Positions 19,444 through 26,778 of a stretch of 64,000 nt of DNA are shown here, one piece after another. The DNA is from a bacterium. Its GTDB lineage: Bacteria > Myxococcota_A > Bradymonadia > Bradymonadales > Bradymonadaceae. The first letter of the stretch is position 1. Every line of letters starts with the position of its first letter. The position numbers and the translations under genes were made by a program. The notes under the pieces were generated by a model. It was not told the DNA's origin. It saw nothing but the letters and a program-made list of their open reading frames with translations, and ran no database searches. The stretch is from the NCBI GenBank assembly GCA_030427705.1, contig JAUIBR010000004.1:62001-126000 (forward strand), given 5' to 3'.

Positions 19444-19471
19444 GGGACGAAGAGTTCCATCTCTTCGTCCC
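19444..19471 (-). terminator. Rho-independent terminator after the exbB-exbD-exbD genes
   Basis: A perfect 11-bp inverted repeat (GGGACGAAGAG / CTCTTCGTCCC) with a 6-base loop is followed on the minus strand by seven T residues. It lies 30 bases after the stop of the second exbD gene and about 160 bases before the TonB-like gene, so it should end the motor-gene transcript. Confidence 0.9.
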
Positions 19472-19501
19472 GAATTCTGCGTTTTTCGCGATCGTGTTGA
19501 T

Positions 19502-20095
19502 TTACTTGGGAAGGAAAGTCTTCCGGTCGGTCTTCACAACTGCAAATTTGAACTGGTTGAGCTCAGCTTGACCTGCGGTGTACATCACCTCGGTCAACAA
19601 ACGGAACGGAGTTGTCTGGTCGGAGATGATCGTTGCCGTTGGTTCGTAGGGTTGACCAAGGAGCTTCATCTCACGCTTTTTGCGCTTGATGGCTTCCGTC
19701 AACTCGTCGAAGAGCGGCTGAATCACCATTCCGTCCACGCCACCGCGCTTCTGGCTCTTGTCGACTGCTCCGTTTTTCACGTCTGCAGCCTTCTTGTTGT
19801 TCACCAAGATCACTTTCTGGCTGATCGTGATGGTGGTCATGTCCTCTGGCGTGAGCTGCGTCGAGCTGTCCGGAGCCTTCAGGTCTTCACCGACGACCTT
19901 GATGGGCTCGTCGCCGTAGTTCTTAAGAAGGAAGACCAGGATGATGACCATGATGTCCATCAGAGAGTTGATGTTCACCGGTCCGCCATCATCGACGGCT
20001 CTTTTCTTCAAGCGCTTTTCTTTGCGCTTTGCTCGCTCGCGTTGCTCAGCAAGGAACTGTTGTTCTGCTTCGCTAAATGCGCCGTTGTCTGCCAT
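19502..20095 (-). CDS. ExbD/TolR-family proton-channel protein (second copy)
   Basis: A 197-residue ExbD/TolR-type stator protein (AglQ/AglS-like). A 40-residue charged cytoplasmic N-terminus (EQRERAKRKEKRLKKRA) is followed by a single transmembrane helix, VNINSLMDIMVIILVFLL, carrying the proton-relay Asp at about residue 47. The rest is a periplasmic ExbD domain with a family-like PFRLLTEVMYTAGQAE segment. With ExbB it converts proton flow to mechanical work. The ATG at 20095 lies 9 bases after the first exbD gene, so the two are co-transcribed. It is the last gene before the terminator at 19444-19471. Confidence 0.88.
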   Translation of the reverse strand: MADNGAFSEAEQQFLAEQRERAKRKEKRLKKRAVDDGGPVNINSLMDIMVIILVFLLKNYGDEPIKVVGEDLKAPDSSTQLTPEDMTTITISQKVILVNNKKAADVKNGAVDKSQKRGGVDGMVIQPLFDELTEAIKRKKREMKLLGQPYEPTATIISDQTTPFRLLTEVMYTAGQAELNQFKFAVVKTDRKTFLPK

Positions 20096-20104
20096 GAGAT
20101 ACTC

Positions 20105-20770
20105 CTACTGCGCCAAAGCGAGGACGGGGTCGTAGAAAAGCTTTTCGAATTCGTTGCCTTTCTTCTTATACGTCGCGTTCCAGAATTCGCTCGGCTTCGA
20201 GTACGAATCCTTTTCCAGCTTGAAGCGCGCTACGTCCATTGCTCGCACGATGGCTGCGTAGGGCATATCTTGCTCACCAGTAACCTTGATGATGTTCTCA
20301 TCAGGGAATTGCTTTTTGATCTTCACGAGCTCGTTATAAAGCGCAATCCAATCATAAGCGGCAAGCGCTTGCTTCATTTCGGTCTCGCCGCCCTGAAGGT
20401 TATCAGCGGCCATCAATTCGCGGGCGCGCTTAAACTTGGCAGTCGTGTCGACCTTCTGATCCTTCAAGCAAATCGTCGGTCCTGGGACCGGGCAACCTGG
20501 CTTTTCGGGAAGCACACCGCCACTGGCGGTGATTCGCAATCCCTTGGCTTCAATTGAAACCGTGAGATTGAGCGGTTCCTCTTCCGGTTCCGGAGGAGGT
20601 TCCGAGTTATTGCTAATCGAAAGCTTCGGCGCCGTGATGTTAATCACACCCACCTGAAGGAACACGACAGAAAGGAGCAGCAGCGGAATCAAGATGACCA
20701 CCATGTTCATGATGGGGGCCAGGTTGAGTTCTGGTACCGCCTCTTCTTGTCCTCGGCGTTCTTTCGCCAT
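20105..20770 (-). CDS. ExbD/TolR-family protein with Asn in place of the channel Asp
   Basis: A 221-residue ExbD/TolR-type protein: short N-terminus, transmembrane helix LNLAPIMNMVVILIPLLLL (about residues 15-37), a Pro/Glu-rich linker and a periplasmic domain ending in a typical ExbD segment (IIKVTGEQDMPYAAIVRAMDVARF). At the position where ExbD/TolR proteins have the essential membrane Asp (compare LMDIMV in the next gene), this protein has Asn (IMNMVV). It also has an extra periplasmic insert with two Cys (GCPVPGPTICL). It sits between exbB (55 bases upstream) and the second exbD (9 bases downstream), so it is probably a structural or regulatory partner in a heteromeric stator. Confidence 0.85.
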   Translation of the reverse strand: MAKERRGQEEAVPELNLAPIMNMVVILIPLLLLSVVFLQVGVINITAPKLSISNNSEPPPEPEEEPLNLTVSIEAKGLRITASGGVLPEKPGCPVPGPTICLKDQKVDTTAKFKRARELMAADNLQGGETEMKQALAAYDWIALYNELVKIKKQFPDENIIKVTGEQDMPYAAIVRAMDVARFKLEKDSYSKPSEFWNATYKKKGNEFEKLFYDPVLALAQ

Positions 20771-20825
20771 CGTAGACTCCTAAGGTACGTCTTAGTGGGG
20801 CGCCAAAGTGGCGCCCAGCTAGCGA

Positions 20826-21467
20826 TTACTCGCTTGTGCCGCCTTTACCACGGCTGACGAGGAGGTTCTCCAGTTTCACACTGAAGAGGTCAATCTCGTC
20901 CAAAAGTCGCTTCGTCTGACCCGAGAGGATCAGGTGAGCAAGCAAGGTCGGGATAGCAACGATAAGACCGAAAGCCGTCGTGTTCATAGCGAGCGCGATA
21001 CCACGAGCCAGAAGACGCTGACGGTTTTCAGGAGTCGCTTTCTCCAAAGCTTCGAAAGCTTCGATAAGACCAATAATCGTTCCCAACAGACCCAGAAGCG
21101 TTGCGATGTTGGCAAGAGATGCCAACGCGCCGATGCGCTTCTGAATGCGAGGAACAACTTCAAGTGCAGCTTCTTCAATCGCGTTCTGGATTTCGACTTC
21201 GCCCTTATTGGCGCGAGTCAAACCAGCTTTGACGACCTTTGGCAGTGCAGCACTTGGGGCTGCGTTGCAAAGCTTGATTGCACGGTCGATGTTGTTCGCC
21301 ATGACAAGCTTTTGCACCTGCGCGTAGAAGGCCTCCGCGTTGATGTTGTACTTGAAGAAAAGAAAGATGAATCGCTCGATTGCGATCCCGATCGCGAAGA
21401 TCGATGAGGCGAGGATGAGATACATCCATACACCACCTGTTCGAAATGCCTCGGCAATTGCGCCCAT
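20826..21467 (-). CDS. MotA/TolQ/ExbB proton channel family protein (AglR-like)
   Basis: A 213-residue ExbB/TolQ/MotA-type proton channel subunit with the expected three membrane helices (about residues 13-35, 115-140 and 158-182). The family core reads ASLANIATLLGLLGTIIGLIEAF, followed by GIALAMNTTAFGLIVAIPTL, whose Thr residues line the channel in relatives. Together with the two ExbD-like proteins encoded downstream it should form a proton-driven motor, equivalent to AglRQS in Myxococcus. The ATG at 21467 has a strong GGAGGT site. The leader carries a terminator-like hairpin 40 bases ahead of the start (see 21504-21532). Confidence 0.93.
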   Translation of the reverse strand: MGAIAEAFRTGGVWMYLILASSIFAIGIAIERFIFLFFKYNINAEAFYAQVQKLVMANNIDRAIKLCNAAPSAALPKVVKAGLTRANKGEVEIQNAIEEAALEVVPRIQKRIGALASLANIATLLGLLGTIIGLIEAFEALEKATPENRQRLLARGIALAMNTTAFGLIVAIPTLLAHLILSGQTKRLLDEIDLFSVKLENLLVSRGKGGTSE

Positions 21468-21503
21468 CTCGAGTTACCTCCGTAACGCGTCTAACGTGTC
21501 AGT

Positions 21504-21532
21504 AAAAAAGTCTGATCTACTCTGCCAGACTT
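21504..21532 (-). terminator. Terminator-like hairpin in the exbB leader (possible attenuator)
   Basis: On the minus strand AAGTCTG and CAGACTT pair over an 11-base loop and run directly into a T tract. The hairpin ends 37 bases before the exbB ATG and upstream of its GGAGGT site. It may end transcripts from the upstream TPR genes, attenuate exbB, or both. Confidence 0.6.
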
Positions 21533-21592
21533 TCCGTAAAATCAACTCAGTATCAGGGAACCACCAATTTGGCTCTTCCTGAAAGTTCAGTG

Positions 21593-21622
21593 TCTATAGC
21601 ACAAACGATTTAAGGGGGCCAA
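21593..21622 (-). promoter_or_regulatory. Possible sigma70-type promoter for exbB
   Basis: On the minus strand TTGGCC, an 18-base spacer and TATAGA occur about 130 bases before the exbB start, each hexamer matching 4 of 6 consensus bases. The element overlaps a 7-bp inverted repeat (GGGGCCA 21615-21621 with TGGCCCC 21640-21646). The rest of the 190-base gap 21468-21658 shows no gene. Confidence 0.35.
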
Positions 21623-21658
21623 GCGCATTTTTCCTCACATGGCCCCACGAATCGCCGT

Positions 21659-21904
21659 TTAGAACGGTTTTTCTTCGACTGTCTTCAACAGTTCAGGAAG
21701 AAACGTCTTCTTCGGTTTCATTTGTTCGTATTTCAGATTCGCATGCTGGAGGATGTAAAATGCCTCCGGCTTCTGAATACGACCTTTGATCACCGTTTCG
21801 TCCAAGTTGATAACACCCTGCTGGGCATGAGCCTCACTGCTCGTTGCCCACACGCTCGTTGCGATTGCGGAGGTTATGACAACAACCAAAGCGATTCGTT
21901 TCAT
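21659..21904 (-). CDS. Small periplasmic protein of the envelope cluster
   Basis: An 81-residue exported protein. The signal peptide spans about residues 1-28 (ending EAHAQ). The mature part of about 53 residues contains VIKGRIQKPEAFYILQHA and a Lys/Pro-rich end. I do not recognise a named family. The position between a TPR lipoprotein gene and exbB suggests it binds a component of the motor complex. The ATG at 21904 (AAGGA about 11 bases upstream) is preferred over an in-frame GTG at 21925 because it begins a standard signal peptide. The gene lies 40 bases after the TPR lipoprotein gene, presumably the same transcript. Confidence 0.75.
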   Translation of the reverse strand: MKRIALVVVITSAIATSVWATSSEAHAQQGVINLDETVIKGRIQKPEAFYILQHANLKYEQMKPKKTFLPELLKTVEEKPF

Positions 21905-21943
21905 ATTTGTCGTATCCTTATTCACTTTTTATCACCACGCCAG

Positions 21944-23218
21944 TTATTCGGACGTTTCCGCACCCATTTGTGCTTCACGTTCCATCTCCTGCCGTTGCTT
22001 CTCGACCTCGATCCCTTTTCGGGCTTCCCCGATGTACTTCTCGACCGGGTCGTTCTTGGCCAACTTTTTGGCTTTGCTTTTATAGGTTTGGAATGAATCG
22101 ATGGCTTTCTGCAGTCGGCCGATCGTGTCCATGCCTGGTACTTCGCTGTCCAAATAGAGGATCCCGAGATTGAAGTGTGCATTCGCAAATGCGTCATCGA
22201 GCTCGATCGCTCGCTTGAATGCCAACTCCGCATCCTTGTATCGGCCCATGCCTTTATATGCATTGCCCAGATTCACGAATGCCTCTTCGAAATCAGGATA
22301 TGCGCGGATCGCTTCTTTGATCTCTTCTGCCGCACCGTTGTAATCGCGGGCCTTTTGGTAAAGCACACCAAGGTTGTTTCGTGCCTCAGGATACTGCGGC
22401 TGTAGCTCAATGGCCTTCTTGAAGTTCGCGATCGCACTCTGATCATTGTCCAGATTCATCTCAATCAACCCGTAAAGGTTGTAGAGGTCGGGTCGGTTGG
22501 GCTTCAATTCCACAGCGCGCACAATCACGGCGCGCGCCAGCTCATATCGACCAAGTTGGAAGTTGGCTTGAGCCAACGCAAACATCGCATCAACCTGACG
22601 CTCGTCCTTCCGCAACACCTGCTTCGACTCGCTGATCACGTCTTCGTATGCGCCCTTCGCCAGGGAGACTTCTAACTTCGCGACACGATGTCCCAAGTTG
22701 TCTGGACGCTTCGCGATAAACTGCTCTGCGAGCCGTTGACCATCGTTTGCACGATTGTTTCGCAGATAGAGGCGGATCAGGTTCAGCAACGCAGGCGAGA
22801 AATCAGGATTTCGTTTGAGCGCTTGGAAGTAGCGTTTTGCGGATGCTTCATAACGCCCCTGCCGCTCCCGAATCACGCCCAGATTGTAGGCCGCCAAGAA
22901 CCCACCGTCTGGTTGTTCCACCAGATCGATAAGGTCGTTCGCAGCACCCTCCAGATCACCTTTCTCGGCCGCAAGCACGGCCTGATTGATATCGCCCGCA
23001 ACCGCAGCCGAGACATCTCCAGACTCCACCTGTTCTTCGCCGCCGTCATCCAGACTATCGGCCGATGGCATCTCTTCGACTTCTTTGACCAGATCCCCAT
23101 CACTGGCGATCTCGTCTGATCCACCCTCCGAATCAAGCTTGTCTTTCTTCTCGGGAGCACCTGAACATGCGACCAAGGTCGACAACGCCAGAATTAGAAG
23201 GACATTCAAAAGCCTCAT
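21944..23218 (-). CDS. TPR-repeat lipoprotein (AglT/GltE-like)
   Basis: A 424-residue lipoprotein. The signal peptide ends in the lipobox LVAC (Cys18), followed by an acidic linker (residues 20-80) and about eight tandem tetratricopeptide repeats (residues about 85-385; for example PEARNNLGVLYQKARDYNGA and EEAFVNLGNAYKGMGRYKDA). A charged helical tail closes the protein. The layout and context match the outer-membrane TPR lipoprotein of Myxococcus gliding and spore-coat machines (AglT/GltE). It would anchor periplasmic partners at the outer membrane. The ATG overlaps the stop of the upstream large TPR gene (ATGA, 23215-23218), indicating translational coupling. Confidence 0.85.
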   Translation of the reverse strand: MRLLNVLLILALSTLVACSGAPEKKDKLDSEGGSDEIASDGDLVKEVEEMPSADSLDDGGEEQVESGDVSAAVAGDINQAVLAAEKGDLEGAANDLIDLVEQPDGGFLAAYNLGVIRERQGRYEASAKRYFQALKRNPDFSPALLNLIRLYLRNNRANDGQRLAEQFIAKRPDNLGHRVAKLEVSLAKGAYEDVISESKQVLRKDERQVDAMFALAQANFQLGRYELARAVIVRAVELKPNRPDLYNLYGLIEMNLDNDQSAIANFKKAIELQPQYPEARNNLGVLYQKARDYNGAAEEIKEAIRAYPDFEEAFVNLGNAYKGMGRYKDAELAFKRAIELDDAFANAHFNLGILYLDSEVPGMDTIGRLQKAIDSFQTYKSKAKKLAKNDPVEKYIGEARKGIEVEKQRQEMEREAQMGAETSE

Positions 23219-26200
23219 GGCTTGGCCTCCTCTTCAGGTTGAGTCCGAAGATCTTCCGGAGTCACAAAGTTCAAGCCACTGACGTTCTTGTTCTGAACCT
23301 CTTGCCGCTCTTCCTTGAATAATGGGTAGTCGGCTGGCTTGTAGGTGTTTAGCTGCTCCAAGGTGCGCTTGGTCCATTCGTTGACAATCTTCGCTTCGCG
23401 CGCCTTGGCGATGGTCTTTTCGTAACGAACGATCGCCTCATCCTCGAGTGGGATTGCAATGTCCTCAAGCTGCGTCCGATAGATATCGTATTGTTCGCTT
23501 TCTTCGCTGAATGGGATTGGCACTTCGTAAAGCGAGCGCGCAAAACCTTGGTACAGGCTACCAATCCGGTACGAAGACGCCATCGTCCACTCCAAACTCT
23601 GGTAGGTCCAAACATCCTCATAGGCGACCGTTAACTTCTTCTGGCCTTCGATCTTTTGTTTGAGCAGTTTGCCCTGTTTCTTCATGTTGCCGCGGATCTT
23701 CACGCGATCCCATTCTTCGAATTGTCGCTCAGCCAACATGAACTGCGCCTTGGCTGCATAGAATGCCGCCGGCGAACCGGGGCCCTGACCGCGCGCTTTG
23801 TATTCGGAGATGATGCGTTTGTAGTACTTGTCCGCATTTCGGCGGCTATTCGCCTTCTCGTAGTCGTCGGCGATCTTCATCAGACCTTCGAGGACACGAG
23901 CATCGTTCTTCGACTGACTGCCGTAGTCCGAAATGAAGTTGTTGATCGCTTTGGTCTTCTTGCTCTTCTTGCCAGCCTTTTCCCAAGCCAGAACTGCCTG
24001 CCATGACACATCCGAAGCTTCTTTGGAGCTCGGGTACGCAGCTACGTACGCCTCATAGCCCTTTGCCGCACCGTCATAGTCCTGCAGGTTTTCGCGCAGT
24101 ACAGCCGCGCTCTTCAGTGCGTCCCCGCGTTTCTTCGTGAGATCGAAGTCGGGTACAACAGCCAGAACTTCGGCGGGATCTTTGCGCTCATACTTGTCAT
24201 AGAACAGCTCGTAGGACTGAACCGCCTCGTCGAAGTCGAAGAATCGTTCCTGGTTCACGGCTACACGATAAAGGCCGTATGGCGCGAGAGGATCCTTCGG
24301 ATGCTCTTTGTACACACGCTCATAGAGCTTCATCGCTGATTCGTAGCGCTTCACGTTCTCGTACGCGACCGCGGCGTTGTTCAGCGCCTTCGCCGCGTAC
24401 TTCGTATCGGGATCTTCTTTCAACAACCGCACGTATTCTTCGGCTGCTGCTTCGTATTTCTTCTCTGCGAAGAGTTGCTCAGCAGACTTAAACAAGGCGC
24501 CGAGCTTGAATTCGCGCACTTCCTGGCGAATCGCCTCGGCCTGCTCACCCTGAATAACGTTGCTCAACTTCTCGGCCGCCGCAGCGAGTCCCGTGAAATC
24601 GTTTTCGTCGCGATACGTCTCCAAGATCAAACTACCGGCGAGGTAAGCGACTTCGTTATCTGGATACTTATTGATCACCCATTCGAATCGCTTTCGTGCC
24701 GTCGGGTAATCTTTGAAGTCGAAGAAGACTTTGCCTGCTTGGAATGCGAACTTCGCGTCCAAGTATTTGTCTTCTTCATTCTTGAGGCCAAGCACAACAT
24801 AGCGGTCCATCGCGGTGATGTAGTCCATGACCATCGGCGGAATCGGCTCGGCCGACACGACACGTTTCTGATCACTACGTTCAATCTCTTCTTCGTCGCG
24901 TGCGGTCTCTTGATTCTTCGCCGTTTCGCGAGCTTCTTCGAGATTTGGCAACACCTTGCTAGGAAGCTTGCCGTTTTTGATCTCGTTCCCAATCAAGAAC
25001 TCCAATGACTTCACAGCGTTGAATGCTGCGGTCTCTTGGTATTGATTGTTTGGAACATCCATCTCTCGAACCACGCGGTATTGCTCGAACGCCGGCTTGT
25101 ATTGACCGGAGTAGTAGAGACATTCCGCGTAATAGAAGTTCCATTGGTAGAAGTCTTTGTCGTTTGGATAACGCTGTAGGAAGTCACGATAGCCACGTGC
25201 CGCGATGGCATATTTGTCCATCGCCGAGCCCATGAGCTCCTGGTCTTCGCGGCCTTGCGCCTCGTTTCGAGTCTTCTGCGCTTCGCTGTGATACCAGGTC
25301 GCAGACTGGATCAGGTTGTCGCGGACCATGTTGTCCGAATACCGGATCGCCTCGGCATTGCCGACCTTCTGCTGATACGCGTACCACTCGCTCTTTGGAC
25401 CGTAGAAAGAGTTGAGCTTTCCACGTTCCTCGAAGGCGCCATCCAAGTTGTCGTCACGAAGCATCGCGAGGATGATCTTCTCGTGAGACTCAGGATTGTC
25501 GCGGTCGAACGGATACTTGGCCAACATGTAGCGATAGACATCTACCGAATCGGCATACCGCGTGTTCTCAAACAAGTACTCGCCGAGCTGCGACAAGACT
25601 TCACGCTCATAAGGTTTTTCACCCGGCAAATAGCGCTTCGCACGCATAATACCGAAGTCATCATCCTTTACGCCGTCGAGATTCCAATCTTCCTCAGCGA
25701 GCGAAATCGCGATGTATTGAACCGCCTCCGCACGCAGAACCGAACCGGACTGCCCAGTACGTCGCTCAAGGTCGTCGGAGTATTCAACGAGGCGCTTAAA
25801 CTCTTTGATCGCCTGGTCGAAGTTGTCCTGTCGGTAGTAAGTCCAAGCCAGCTTGTAGAGGGCTTTATCGAAGAACTTACTGTCGGGAAACTTCATCGCT
25901 TCCAGATAGGATTGCTTCGCAAGCTCTAGCTCATTGTACTCGAAGTGATACTCACCAATTCGAATCCAAGCTTCTGGCACGAACTCACTGTCTGGTCGCC
26001 GAACAATCAACTCAGCAAACAGAGCGCGCGCTTTCTGATCGTCGCCCATCTGAAGGTGGCAGTAGGCGAGCAGATAGTAAGCTCCATCAAGCAGGCGGTA
26101 GTCCGGCCACTCCGCAATGAGTGACTCAAACGTCTGCATGGTCTTGCCGTAATCACGGATTGGCTCCGCAGGAGGATCAGGCACCTGACCCGCCTCATAA

Positions 26201-26778
26201 GCAGCCATTTGAACCTGATACTGTTCGTCCGCCAGAAGATAGTCGTCGTTCGCTTTCTCGAAGTAGAGCTCTGCGAGTCGGAACTTGGCATCTGGTGAGT
26301 AGCGGGGCTCGCGCGGATAGCGCTCCAAGAAGCTCTCAAATGCTGCGATCGCATCCACACGACGACGTCGTTCAACGACCTCTTGAGCGCGGATCCGGGC
26401 ATCGAACTTTTCGTTGATTTCGGCGGCCTTCCGCTTGTACTCGGCCTCGACGACGGCACCGACTGTGGCTTGGAAGTCTTTGACCTCCGCTGCGTAGCGA
26501 GTCACAGCTTCGCCGTATGCGGTGTAGGCTTCTTTGAACTCAGGCGAGGCGTCTTCGGGAACTTCGATGCCACGTGCACCAATTCCCTTGTCCTCTTCCT
26601 TCATCCCCTCTTTGCCGAGATCTTGACCGCGTTCTGCAACCTCTTTGTCGAGGTCCGTATCGTCTGTGACCTCAACCTGTTCTTCTTCGGCCGGCTCTTC
26701 CTGTGCGATGGCAGGGGCAGACATGCCCAAAACCGCCATCATCGCAAAAGCCCAAGTATTGCGCTTTAGTCGGCTCAT
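23215..26778 (-). CDS. Large periplasmic TPR protein (1187 aa)
   Basis: An 1187-residue exported protein. After a signal peptide (SAPAIAQ, about residue 25) and an acidic N-terminus, nearly the whole chain is helical TPR-like repeats (for example RYSPDAKFRLAELYFEKAND, EAWIRIGEYHFEYNELELAK and AAKALNNAAVAYENVKRYES). It probably forms a long superhelical scaffold in the periplasm, like the large TPR proteins of the Glt gliding complex. The ATG overlaps the stop of the preceding gene by one base (TAATG), and its stop overlaps the lipoprotein start, so four consecutive genes are translationally coupled. The precise homologue in Myxococcus cannot be assigned from sequence alone. Confidence 0.82.
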   Translation of the reverse strand: MSRLKRNTWAFAMMAVLGMSAPAIAQEEPAEEEQVEVTDDTDLDKEVAERGQDLGKEGMKEEDKGIGARGIEVPEDASPEFKEAYTAYGEAVTRYAAEVKDFQATVGAVVEAEYKRKAAEINEKFDARIRAQEVVERRRRVDAIAAFESFLERYPREPRYSPDAKFRLAELYFEKANDDYLLADEQYQVQMAAYEAGQVPDPPAEPIRDYGKTMQTFESLIAEWPDYRLLDGAYYLLAYCHLQMGDDQKARALFAELIVRRPDSEFVPEAWIRIGEYHFEYNELELAKQSYLEAMKFPDSKFFDKALYKLAWTYYRQDNFDQAIKEFKRLVEYSDDLERRTGQSGSVLRAEAVQYIAISLAEEDWNLDGVKDDDFGIMRAKRYLPGEKPYEREVLSQLGEYLFENTRYADSVDVYRYMLAKYPFDRDNPESHEKIILAMLRDDNLDGAFEERGKLNSFYGPKSEWYAYQQKVGNAEAIRYSDNMVRDNLIQSATWYHSEAQKTRNEAQGREDQELMGSAMDKYAIAARGYRDFLQRYPNDKDFYQWNFYYAECLYYSGQYKPAFEQYRVVREMDVPNNQYQETAAFNAVKSLEFLIGNEIKNGKLPSKVLPNLEEARETAKNQETARDEEEIERSDQKRVVSAEPIPPMVMDYITAMDRYVVLGLKNEEDKYLDAKFAFQAGKVFFDFKDYPTARKRFEWVINKYPDNEVAYLAGSLILETYRDENDFTGLAAAAEKLSNVIQGEQAEAIRQEVREFKLGALFKSAEQLFAEKKYEAAAEEYVRLLKEDPDTKYAAKALNNAAVAYENVKRYESAMKLYERVYKEHPKDPLAPYGLYRVAVNQERFFDFDEAVQSYELFYDKYERKDPAEVLAVVPDFDLTKKRGDALKSAAVLRENLQDYDGAAKGYEAYVAAYPSSKEASDVSWQAVLAWEKAGKKSKKTKAINNFISDYGSQSKNDARVLEGLMKIADDYEKANSRRNADKYYKRIISEYKARGQGPGSPAAFYAAKAQFMLAERQFEEWDRVKIRGNMKKQGKLLKQKIEGQKKLTVAYEDVWTYQSLEWTMASSYRIGSLYQGFARSLYEVPIPFSEESEQYDIYRTQLEDIAIPLEDEAIVRYEKTIAKAREAKIVNEWTKRTLEQLNTYKPADYPLFKEERQEVQNKNVSGLNFVTPEDLRTQPEEEAKP

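Noticed and set aside
19421-20557. 378-codon plus-strand ORF across both exbD genes
   Set aside because: It runs through the terminator hairpin and opposite two clear ExbD genes. The product is Leu/Val/Cys-rich with no domain.
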